Shown: positions 1 through 7,098 of the stretch, one piece after another
Position numbering within the stretch: position 1 is the stretch's first letter
Layout of the letters: the number at the start of each line of letters is the position of its first letter
The notes under the pieces: generated by a model
Databases searched by the model: none
The model's input: only the letters and a program-made list of their open reading frames with translations
What the model was told of the DNA's origin: nothing
NCBI GenBank assembly: GCA_003505795.1
Contig: DNXT01000076.1
Span: forward strand, 1-7,098
DNA from: Lysobacteraceae bacterium
Lineage (GTDB): Bacteria > Pseudomonadota > Gammaproteobacteria > Xanthomonadales > Xanthomonadaceae
Direction of reading: 5' to 3'
Length of the DNA: 7,098 nucleotides
Translations under genes and position numbers: made by a program

Positions 1-77
1 TATGCCCACGCGCCGGCTCGGGCCAGGCCGGCCGGCGGACGCTCGCGCCGCGCCGCGATCTTTCCGACAATGGGCGC

Positions 78-99
78 AGGGCGGCGCGGATGCCGCCCT
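78..99. terminator. GC-rich hairpin upstream of rnk
   Basis: An 8-bp perfect stem (AGGGCGGC at 78-85, GCCGCCCT at 92-99) closes a 6-base loop. An outer arm GCGCA (74-78) can alternatively pair with TGCGC (105-109) by bulging the bases between. Only a short, interrupted T-rich stretch follows on the plus strand. It could terminate a gene lying left of the window or be a structure in the rnk leader; the sequence does not decide between these. The rest of bases 1-144 shows no gene I can support. Confidence 0.4.
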
Positions 100-133
100 T
101 CGTCTGCGCGTCCACCGCGTTCCTCAATCCAAC

Positions 134-139
134 AGGAGA
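134..139 (+). promoter_or_regulatory. Ribosome binding site of rnk
   Basis: AGGAGA lies 5 bases before the ATG at 145. It fixes this start over the in-frame ATG at 70, whose extra 25 residues have no counterpart in Rnk proteins. Confidence 0.8.
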
Positions 140-144
140 TTCAC

Positions 145-573
145 ATGTCGTCCCACCACAGCGGCCTGCCGCCCTCGATCGTCGTGTCCAGCCGTGATCT
201 CGCCCGTCTCGAGGCGATGCTCGAATCCCCCGCGCTGAGCCGGCATCCGGCCGCGATCGCGCTTTCCGACGAACTGGGCCGCGCCCGCATCGTCGCTCCC
301 GAACAGATGCCCGAAGGCGTCGTCACCATGCACTCCCGGGTCGAGTGCGAAGATGAGCTGCAGCACGAACTGCACACGCTCACCCTGGTCTATCCGCACG
401 AAGCCGACGTGGAGCGCGGACGCGTCTCGGTGCTGGCGCCGGTCGGCAGCGCCCTGCTGGGACTGTCGGTGGGCCAGTCGATCGACTGGCAGGCGCCGGC
501 GGGCCGCAACCTGCGCCTGCGCGTGACCGCCGTCCATTACCAGCCCGAAGCGGCGGGCGACTTCCACCGCTGA
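145..573 (+). CDS. rnk: Nucleoside diphosphate kinase regulator Rnk (GreA/GreB-like)
   Basis: The product is a 142-residue cytoplasmic protein, close to the 136 residues of E. coli Rnk. Rnk proteins have a short N-terminal coiled coil and a C-terminal domain of the GreA/GreB type. The E. coli protein binds RNA polymerase and was named for its effect on nucleoside diphosphate kinase level. Visible landmarks shared with E. coli Rnk are VVTMHSRV (59-66), TLVYP (80-84), LAPVGSALLGL (97-107) and the terminal YQPEAAGD (132-139). The start at 145 is supported by a good ribosome site. tal follows 57 bases downstream on the same strand; co-transcription is possible, but tal has its own ribosome site. 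I see nothing broken. GreA or GreB themselves are unlikely, because the long N-terminal coiled coil of those factors is missing. Confidence 0.93.
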   Translation: MSSHHSGLPPSIVVSSRDLARLEAMLESPALSRHPAAIALSDELGRARIVAPEQMPEGVVTMHSRVECEDELQHELHTLTLVYPHEADVERGRVSVLAPVGSALLGLSVGQSIDWQAPAGRNLRLRVTAVHYQPEAAGDFHR

Positions 574-616
574 GCGCGCTAACGTAGTGCGCCCGGTTCC
601 ACCGCACTCCCGATAC

Positions 617-622
617 GAGAGA
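617..622 (+). promoter_or_regulatory. Ribosome binding site of tal
   Basis: GAGAGA lies 8 bases before the ATG at 631. It is a moderate Shine-Dalgarno match and supports that start. The 57-base spacer after rnk shows no convincing promoter or terminator. Confidence 0.55.
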
Positions 623-630
623 TTCCCAGA

Positions 631-1599
631 ATGACTGCATCCCAAGCCTCCAAGCTGGCCCAGCTGCGCGAACTGTCGGTGGTGGTCGCCGATACCGGCG
701 ACTACGACGCGATCAAGCGGCTCAAGCCGGTGGACTGCACCACCAACCCGACCCTGGTCAAGAAGGCGCTGGACCTGCCGGTCTACGCCGAGCTGATCGA
801 GCGCGAGCTGGCCTGGGGCCGGCAGCAGGCCGACGCCGCCTCCGACCAGGTGATCAACGAGGTCGCCGACCGCCTGACCGTCGGCGTCGGCGCCAAGCTC
901 GCCGCGCTGGTGCCCGGCCGCGTCTCCACCGAGGTCGACGCCGACCTCGCCCACGACACCGCCGCCACGATCGCCAAGGCGCACAAGTTCATCGACATGT
1001 ACGCCGAGCGCGGCGTGGCCAAGGACAAGATCCTGATCAAGGTCGCCGCGACCTGGGAAGGCATCGAGGCCGCGCGCCAGCTGCAGCAGGACGGCATCGA
1101 CTGCAACCTGACGCTGATCTTCAACCGGACCCAGGCGCTGGCCTGCTCGGAAGCCGGCGTGTTCCTGATCTCGCCGTTCGTCGGCCGCATCCTCGACTGG
1201 TACGTGGCCAACGGGCAGAAGCCGGCCAGCATCGACGAGGACCCGGGCGTGGTGTTCGTGCGCGGCGTCTACGCCGAGTTCAAGAAGCGCGGCTCCAAGA
1301 CCGTGGTGATGGGCGCCTCGTTCCGGTCCACCGAGCAGATCGAGGCGCTGGCCGGCTGCGACCGCCTGACCATCTCGCCGGAACTGCTGGAGAAGCTCGA
1401 CGCCGACCACGGCGAGCTGCCGCGCAAGCTGTCGCCGGGTGCCGCCGATGGCGCAGCGGTGACGCCGATCGATGGCGCACGCTTCGCCGCGGACCTGGCC
1501 GCCGACAAGATGGCCACCGAGAAGCTCGCCAGCGGCATCGACGTGTTCGCCAAGGACCTGCAGGCGCTGCGCGAGACGATCCGTTCCAAGCTGGCGTAA
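631..1599 (+). CDS. tal: Transaldolase (TalB-type, class I)
   Basis: Transaldolase moves a three-carbon dihydroxyacetone unit from sedoheptulose 7-phosphate to glyceraldehyde 3-phosphate in the non-oxidative pentose phosphate pathway, in the cytoplasm. The protein has 322 residues (E. coli TalB has 317) and aligns with TalB from end to end as a single TIM barrel. By that alignment the Schiff-base lysine is K137 in ILIKVAATWEG. The other active-site residues are D21 (VVADTGD), N39 (TTNP), E101 (VSTEVDA), N159 (CNLTL), S181 and F183 (ISPFVGR), and R232 (MGASFR). F183 is the Phe that separates true transaldolases from fructose 6-phosphate aldolases, where Tyr is found, so transaldolase is the right call. 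After the CNLT strand the usual FSF is FNR, which I associate with Xanthomonas-type enzymes. A weak hairpin follows at 1629-1648. Confidence 0.97.
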   Translation: MTASQASKLAQLRELSVVVADTGDYDAIKRLKPVDCTTNPTLVKKALDLPVYAELIERELAWGRQQADAASDQVINEVADRLTVGVGAKLAALVPGRVSTEVDADLAHDTAATIAKAHKFIDMYAERGVAKDKILIKVAATWEGIEAARQLQQDGIDCNLTLIFNRTQALACSEAGVFLISPFVGRILDWYVANGQKPASIDEDPGVVFVRGVYAEFKKRGSKTVVMGASFRSTEQIEALAGCDRLTISPELLEKLDADHGELPRKLSPGAADGAAVTPIDGARFAADLAADKMATEKLASGIDVFAKDLQALRETIRSKLA

Positions 1600-1628
1600 C
1601 CGGGGTCCGATCCCGCGTCCGCCGGCGC

Positions 1629-1648
1629 CCCCCTTGTGCGCGAGGGGG
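1629..1648. terminator. Possible hairpin terminator after tal
   Basis: CCCCCT (1629-1634) pairs with AGGGGG (1643-1648) around an 8-base loop, about 30 bases after the tal stop. No T run follows, so efficient intrinsic termination is doubtful. A 10-bp palindrome, CCGGATCCGG, sits a little further on at 1661-1670. Confidence 0.35.
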
Positions 1649-1836
1649 CCGTCGCTCCCGCCGGATCCGGTAATCCTTGCGGCCATGCCGATGGAGGCGG
1701 GGGGCGGTGTCTCGACGCAGCGCATCGCCTCTTCAGGCGTGGCCGTCTCCAGTTCCACGGCAACGCCCGCACCCCGCAAGCCCAATGCGGCGCGCGCACG
1801 GCCCAGGCGGAGCCCCGCCCGATGGCGTTCCTTGCC

Positions 1837-1869
1837 GGCGCCTGCCCGCATGCGCCCGCCGCAGGCGCC
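1837..1869 (-). terminator. Inverted repeat, possible terminator of the quinone reductase gene
   Basis: GGCGCCTGC (1837-1845) and GCAGGCGCC (1861-1869) form a perfect 9-bp stem around a 15-base loop. It begins 21 bases past the stop codon of the reverse-strand gene ending at 1891. There is no T run on either side, so it may work as a transcript-end stabiliser or with Rho. Confidence 0.4.
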
Positions 1870-1890
1870 AGGATCACGATCGCCTTCGCC

Positions 1891-2745
1891 TCAGCGCTCC
1901 GGGTGGGTGGCGGATGGATCCGCGGAACAACGCTCCCGGGCCCCGGCGGCGGGTCGGGAGACGTCGGCGATGTGGGCCATCAGGCCGACCTGTCCCGGTG
2001 CGACGTGCTCGGCCAGCACATGGCGGTCCGGATAGTCGCCGCCGTTCTGGGGACGGAAAGCCAGGGGCTCGTCTTCGAACAGCCGCTCCACTCGGTCGCG
2101 CCAGGCCGCGGCGGCTTCGGCCATGCCCCTGGCGTCGATCCGGGCGGTCCCGTATACCGCGAAGGTGGGCAGCACCTGCATGCCGGGAAAGAACAGGGTG
2201 CCGTGGGTGATGGGGAACAGCAGCTGCTCCAGCGGCCCGTTGATGCCGCGCGGGGAATAGTCCAGCGCCGGCCCGCCGACGCAGACCGCCAGCAGCGCGC
2301 GCTTTCCGGCAAAACCGCCTTCGCCGTAGCGGTAGGCGTTGCCGGCCCCGCGGTAGCCGTAGGCCAGGCCGAAGGCCCAGACCCGGTCCACCCATCCCTT
2401 CATGATCGCCGGCATGCCGAACCACCACAGCGGGAACTGGAAGATGACCGCGTCGGCCGCCAGCACCTTGCGTTGTTCTTCTTCGACGTCGGGCGTCTGG
2501 CAAGCGTTGGAAAAGGCGTGCCCGGACTCTTCGACGAAGGAAAGCCGGTCCGGATTCACCCGTTCCGGAAAATCCCGGCCGTCGAACACCGCCTTCCAGC
2601 CCATGGCGTACAGGTCCGACTGCATGACCGCGTGGCCCTGCGCGCCCAGTACCTCGGAAGCGGTTTCGACCAGCTGACGCGTCACCGATGTCCGCTCGGG
2701 ATGGGCATGGACGATGAGGATCCTCTTCGCGCGGGTCGGCTTCAT
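1891..2745 (-). CDS. NQO1-like NAD(P)H:quinone oxidoreductase (flavodoxin-like fold)
   Basis: The product is a 284-residue cytoplasmic flavoprotein, expected to pass two electrons from NAD(P)H to quinones or similar acceptors. Its length and sequence resemble eukaryotic DT-diaphorase NQO1 (about 273 residues) more than the shorter bacterial MdaB/KefF proteins (under 200). Flavin-site signatures in order are HAHPERTS (13-20), SDLYAM (43-48), IFQFPLWWFG (101-110) with PAIMKGW after it, and GG (157-158). The NQO1 active-site tyrosines 126 and 128 match Y129 and Y131, and Tyr155 matches Y163; His161 is replaced by N169. The C-terminal part (225-264) still resembles NQO1, and the last 20 residues look disordered. 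The ATG at 2745 sits just before the first beta strand but has no clear ribosome site. An upstream ATG at 2802 would add a Pro-rich tail reaching the lysR promoter and is less likely. The substrate is unknown. Confidence 0.87.
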   Translation of the reverse strand: MKPTRAKRILIVHAHPERTSVTRQLVETASEVLGAQGHAVMQSDLYAMGWKAVFDGRDFPERVNPDRLSFVEESGHAFSNACQTPDVEEEQRKVLAADAVIFQFPLWWFGMPAIMKGWVDRVWAFGLAYGYRGAGNAYRYGEGGFAGKRALLAVCVGGPALDYSPRGINGPLEQLLFPITHGTLFFPGMQVLPTFAVYGTARIDARGMAEAAAAWRDRVERLFEDEPLAFRPQNGGDYPDRHVLAEHVAPGQVGLMAHIADVSRPAAGARERCSADPSATHPER

Positions 2746-2750
2746 GGGTT

Positions 2751-2782
2751 CGCTTGCAGGGGGCGGTGGGGACCGCTTGCAG
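2751..2782. repeat. 9-bp direct repeat upstream of the quinone reductase gene
   Basis: CGCTTGCAG occurs at 2751-2759 and again at 2774-2782, 23 bp apart (about two helical turns). Both copies are in the leader of the reverse-strand reductase gene. The spacing would suit a dimeric regulator, but chance cannot be excluded. Confidence 0.5.
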
Positions 2783-2800
2783 CCTGGACTTCCCCAAGGC

Positions 2801-2819
2801 ATCTGTGAAATCGGAAGAT
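2801..2819. promoter_or_regulatory. Candidate LysR-type operator (T-N11-A box)
   Basis: ATCT (2801-2804), 11 bases, then AGAT (2816-2819) form a perfect dyad of 4-bp arms with the T-N11-A spacing typical of LysR-family binding sites. It lies in the spacer between lysR and the divergent reductase gene and covers the lysR -35 element. That is the classic arrangement for self-repression together with control of the divergent target. The match is read from the sequence; binding is inferred. Confidence 0.55.
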
Positions 2820-2833
2820 CGGGCTCCTACAAT
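2805..2833 (+). promoter_or_regulatory. Probable sigma-70 promoter of lysR
   Basis: GTGAAA (2805-2810, 4 of 6 to TTGACA) and TACAAT (2828-2833, 5 of 6 to TATAAT) are separated by exactly 17 bp. The predicted transcription start is at about 2840-2841, on or next to the ATG at 2841. The message would then be leaderless, which agrees with the lack of a ribosome site. Confidence 0.65.
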
Positions 2834-2840
2834 CCATTGC

Positions 2841-3743
2841 ATGGATAGCAAGAAGCTGGACCTCAATCTCCTGGTCACCCTCGAAGCGCTGCTGGCGGAA
2901 CGGAACGTGACCCGCGCGGCCGAGCGTCTGCACCTGAGCCAGCCGGCCGTCAGTGCGCAGCTGAACCGCCTGCGCGATCTGTTCGGCGACCCGTTGCTGA
3001 TACCGGTGCGGCGCGGCATGACCCCCACCGCCAAGGCCCTCGAACTGCTCGACCCGCTTCGCCATGCGCTGGATCAGGTGCGCGCCACGCTGGCCGGACA
3101 CCGCCACTTCGATCCGGCGACGGCCCGGCTCACGGTTGCCATCGCCTGCACCGACTACCTGCAGGCGACGGTGGCCCAGCCGCTGGCGGTCGCGCTGCGC
3201 GAGCGCGCGCCCGGCGTGCGGATTGCCTTGCGCCATCTCGATCCGCCACGGCTGGAAGCACAGATGGCCAGCGGCGAAGTGGACCTGGCGCTGATGACGC
3301 CCGAGCACGGCCCGGCCGGGCTGCGCAGCCGGCATCTGTTCGACGAGCGCTACGTGCTCATCGGCAGGCGCCGGCATCCCGGGCTGCGCCGGGGGCTTTC
3401 GGTGGAGCAGTTCGCACGGCTGGACCAGGTCATCGTCTCGCTGCGCGGCGGCGACTTCGCTACCCCGGTGGACGACGGGCTTGCGGCGCTGGGCTACACG
3501 CGCAATGTCGCGCTTTCGGCGGCATCGTTCCTGTTCGTCCCCGGGATCGTCGCCCACTCCGATTTCGTCGCGCTGGTGCCGGAACGGCTGGCGCGTGGCC
3601 GCAGCGAGGCGCTCGAGGTGGTCGAATGTCCTTTCCCGGTGCCCGGCTTCGCCGTGAGCATGCTGTGGCACGAGCGCAGCCACGGCCACGGCGGCCAGCG
3701 CTGGGTCCGTGAACTCGTCGTCGAGCTGGCAGCCCAACTGTGA
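2841..3743 (+). CDS. LysR-family transcriptional regulator
   Basis: The product is a 300-residue DNA-binding regulator of normal LysR-family length. The N-terminal winged helix-turn-helix covers about residues 6-65, with the typical NVTRAAERLHLSQPAVSAQL (22-41) and then LRDLFGDPLLI. Residues from about 90 to 300 form the periplasmic-binding-protein-like effector domain; its style (DLALMTPE, the ending WHERSHGHGGQRWVREL) is like the NodD-related branch. The ATG at 2841 is chosen because the protein then begins in the usual LysR way (MDSKKLDLNLLVTLEALL). It also lies one base past the predicted transcription start. The gene is divergent from the NQO1-like reductase gene with a T-N11-A box between them, so that gene is its probable target and the lysR gene itself a second one. 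The effector is unknown. Confidence 0.93.
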   Translation: MDSKKLDLNLLVTLEALLAERNVTRAAERLHLSQPAVSAQLNRLRDLFGDPLLIPVRRGMTPTAKALELLDPLRHALDQVRATLAGHRHFDPATARLTVAIACTDYLQATVAQPLAVALRERAPGVRIALRHLDPPRLEAQMASGEVDLALMTPEHGPAGLRSRHLFDERYVLIGRRRHPGLRRGLSVEQFARLDQVIVSLRGGDFATPVDDGLAALGYTRNVALSAASFLFVPGIVAHSDFVALVPERLARGRSEALEVVECPFPVPGFAVSMLWHERSHGHGGQRWVRELVVELAAQL

Positions 3744-3777
3744 CGCCGTTTCGGGTGCTCGACTGCGAACGGCAGGC

Positions 3778-3816
3778 GCCGGTCCAGCGGCGGCATTCGC
3801 CGGGACCAGCAATGTT

Positions 3817-3817
<1 letters not shown>
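3778..3817 (+). terminator. Hairpin terminator between converging lysR and msrA
   Basis: GGTCC (3781-3785) pairs with GGACC (3803-3807), and CGGCG (3788-3792) with CGCCG (3798-3802), around the loop GCATT. A 2-base bulge lies on the left side. GC/GC pairs extend the stem past one mismatch to 3778 and 3810. AATGTTT follows on the plus strand, giving a weak T tract for lysR. The hairpin begins 7 bases beyond the msrA stop and may serve both genes. Confidence 0.55.
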
Positions 3818-4491
<674 letters not shown>

Positions 4492-4497
4492 GGTCGA

Positions 4498-4503
4498 CTC
4501 CTC
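4498..4503 (-). promoter_or_regulatory. msrA ribosome binding site overlapping the upstream stop codon
   Basis: On the reverse strand, TGAGGAG combines the stop codon of the DUF2007 gene (4504-4502) with GAGGAG (4503-4498). This lies 6 bases before the msrA ATG. Ribosomes ending the first gene would sit on this site, which predicts translational coupling. Confidence 0.85.
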
Positions 4504-4762
4504 AGGCCGGCAGGAAGCCGGGGTCTTCGTCGCCGTCCGATATGGGGGCGGGTCCGCCCAGCGCCAAGCCGGCGATCAGGTCCTGCGCCAGCGGCAGCGA
4601 CAGGTCCGGAACGCAGACCCGCAGCACCCCGAACAGCGGCAGTTCGCCACCACCGCCGAGCAGCGACTCGCCGAACACGAAGGCGGGTATCCCGGCATCC
4701 TCCAGGGCATGCTTGACCAGGTGGGCATCGAACAGGTTGTCGGCACGGTAGGCGACCTGCAT
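4502..4762 (-). CDS. Small DUF2007-type protein (putative signal-transducing protein)
   Basis: The product is an 86-residue protein with no signal peptide or membrane segment. Its pattern matches the DUF2007 family: a start like VAYRADNLFDAHLVKHALEDAGIPAFV (3-29), then a Gly-rich turn (GESLLGGGGELP, 31-42), then FGVLRVCVPD (44-53) and a helix around 55-67. This fits the small alpha/beta fold of that family, distantly like the PII fold; its molecular role is not known. The last 18 residues are acidic and Pro-rich. The ATG at 4762 is supported by GGAG at 4775-4772, nine bases upstream. It is the first gene of a unit with msrA: its stop codon overlaps the msrA ribosome site and only 10 bases separate the two genes. 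That suggests a link to methionine sulfoxide repair, but this is inference. Confidence 0.82.
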   Translation of the reverse strand: MQVAYRADNLFDAHLVKHALEDAGIPAFVFGESLLGGGGELPLFGVLRVCVPDLSLPLAQDLIAGLALGGPAPISDGDEDPGFLPA

Positions 4763-4852
4763 GGCGCGGCGCTCCACGGGGGATCCGGCCCGAGCATACG
4801 TCGATCGCCACGGCACGATAAACTGCGCCTCTTTTCTGCATTCAGCTCCGGC
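4763..4852. promoter_or_regulatory. Divergent promoter region between the DUF2007 gene and glnS
   Basis: This 90-bp spacer must start transcription both ways. Weak candidates are TAAACT (4819-4824, 4 of 6) as -10 for glnS and, on the reverse strand, TATGCT (4798-4793, 4 of 6) with TTTATC (4822-4817) 18 bp upstream for the DUF2007-msrA unit. No strong -35 is visible for glnS. The two candidate elements lie close enough that the promoters could interfere. Confidence 0.35.
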
Positions 4853-6607
<1,755 letters not shown>

Positions 6608-6609
6608 TG

Positions 6610-6625
6610 GCCGCGCGCGTGCGGC
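6610..6625 (+). terminator. Short hairpin after glnS
   Basis: GCCGC (6610-6614) pairs with GCGGC (6621-6625) around a 6-base loop, starting 3 bases after the glnS stop. No T run follows. A second small dyad, CCTGC (6687-6691)/GCAGG (6701-6705), partly covers the AGGA that could act as ribosome site of the next gene. Nothing else is evident in the spacer 6608-6720. Confidence 0.3.
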
Positions 6626-6720
6626 ACAGCGGCGACCCCGCCTGCCGTCGCGCCGGGCCGGACGCGGGCACGGGTACCGGGCCGCTCCTGCGCGCCCGCG
6701 GCAGGAACGGATGACGTGCC

Positions 6721-7098
6721 CTGAACGCGTCCCTGAATTTCCGTCGCTACGACCGTAGCGGCTGGTTCCACCACCACGACGACGTGCAGGTGGTGGTGCC
6801 GGTGCGCGGGGTGCTGGAGATCGAGGTCGGCGGCCGCGGCGGCCGGGTCGAACAGGCCCGGGTCGCCTGCATCGCTCCCGGCACCGGCCACGACCAGGGC
6901 GCCGACGGCGACAACCGCTTCCTGTTGCTGAACTGCCCGGTCGAACTGCTTGGCGAAGGCCGGATGGAACAGCTGCGGCAGCGCCCGTTCCTGCCGACCG
7001 GCCCCAGGCTGCAGCGCCTGGCCGCCTACCTGGACCGGCGATGCCCGGACCGGGAGCCGGTCCCGGAACCGCTGCTGCAGCACTGCCTGCCCGGCCTG
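6721..7098 (+). CDS. Cupin-type, AraC-like transcriptional regulator, N-terminal part (cut by window end)
   Basis: The frame runs open from the stop at 6712-6714 to the window edge, giving 126 codons if read from the CTG at 6721. Residues about 15-75 look like the AraC-family sensor cupin: WFHHHDDVQVVVPVRGVLEI, then APGTGHDQGADGDNRFLLLNCP. Residues 90-126 look like the start of the following helical part. The AraC helix-turn-helix would lie outside the window, so the DNA-binding role is inferred. No ATG, GTG or TTG exists in frame before GTG 6784, and starting there would remove the conserved HHHDDVQ strand. The options are CTG 6721 (with GGA at 6709-6711 as a poor ribosome site) or the ATG at 6711 joined by a one-base frameshift in the CCC at 6719-6721. 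A simple cupin protein without a DNA-binding domain is the alternative. Confidence 0.7.
   Translation, partial: MNASLNFRRYDRSGWFHHHDDVQVVVPVRGVLEIEVGGRGGRVEQARVACIAPGTGHDQGADGDNRFLLLNCPVELLGEGRMEQLRQRPFLPTGPRLQRLAAYLDRRCPDREPVPEPLLQHCLPGL

Larger units (their letters stand above)
1600..1890. other. Non-coding spacer between tal and the quinone reductase gene
   Basis: These 291 bases lie between the 3' ends of two converging genes. The open frames crossing them continue antisense through tal or the reductase gene and give Arg/Ala/Pro-rich translations without recognisable domains. I see only the hairpin near 1629-1648, the palindrome at 1661-1670 and the inverted repeat at 1837-1869. I recognise no gene, RNA or mobile-element remnant. 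Confidence 0.6.

Noticed and set aside
2..238. A 78-codon plus-strand open frame at the left edge
   Set aside because: It overlaps the start of rnk in another frame, has no ribosome site that I can see, and its product is Arg/Ala/Pro-rich without a pattern.
1661..1670. Perfect palindrome CCGGATCCGG as a regulatory site
   Set aside because: Short GC-rich palindromes are frequent in such DNA. This one lies after tal, away from any promoter, with no second copy noticed nearby.
124..1851. A 575-codon reverse-strand open frame opposite rnk and tal
   Set aside because: Its codons lie in register with tal codons on the other strand, so GC-rich third positions keep it open. The translation is Gly/Ala/Arg/Val-rich with no domain, while tal and rnk are certain on the plus strand.
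1636..2808. A 390-codon plus-strand open frame opposite the quinone reductase gene
   Set aside because: The opposite strand encodes a clear flavodoxin-fold enzyme with ordered motifs. This frame shows no domain.
2742..3812. A 356-codon reverse-strand open frame opposite lysR
   Set aside because: The translation is Gln/Arg/Ala-rich without motifs. The plus strand carries a full-length LysR protein and its promoter.

Overview
The window is GC-rich (about 70% by eye) and holds eight genes of ordinary chromosomal type. Rnk, transaldolase, MsrA and GlnRS read as gammaproteobacterial orthologues. The transaldolase and the small DUF2007 protein look to me most like those of the Xanthomonadaceae/Lysobacteraceae (Xanthomonas, Lysobacter, Luteimonas and relatives). 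That assignment rests on recognition, not on a search. I see no CRISPR array, tRNA, rRNA, insertion sequence, phage gene or other mobile element.

Layout. Bases 1-144 are a leader with a strong GC-rich hairpin. Two forward genes follow: rnk (145-573) and the transaldolase gene tal (631-1599). Bases 1600-1890 hold no gene that I can support, only two inverted repeats. A reverse-strand NQO1-like NAD(P)H:quinone oxidoreductase gene (1891-2745) is divergent from a LysR-type regulator gene (2841-3743). The 95-bp spacer between them contains a good promoter, a T-N11-A LysR box and a 9-bp direct repeat. The lysR gene converges on a reverse-strand pair across a hairpin. That pair is a DUF2007 protein gene (4502-4762) followed by msrA (3817-4491), and the two are tightly coupled. 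glnS (4853-6607) diverges from this pair. The window ends inside a cupin-type, AraC-like regulator gene (from about 6721) that has no conventional start codon in its frame.

How the genes fit together. Several products relate to redox balance: transaldolase (non-oxidative pentose phosphate pathway), the flavin quinone reductase with its probable LysR regulator, and MsrA (repair of oxidised methionine). They do not form one operon, so a shared stress role is inference only. rnk and glnS are housekeeping genes.

I did not find a previously undescribed system. The most checkable points are the apparently leaderless, self-overlapping lysR promoter, the stop codon/ribosome-site overlap between the DUF2007 gene and msrA, the non-canonical start or frameshift in the last gene, and a bacterial quinone reductase with NQO1-like features in which the catalytic His is Asn.
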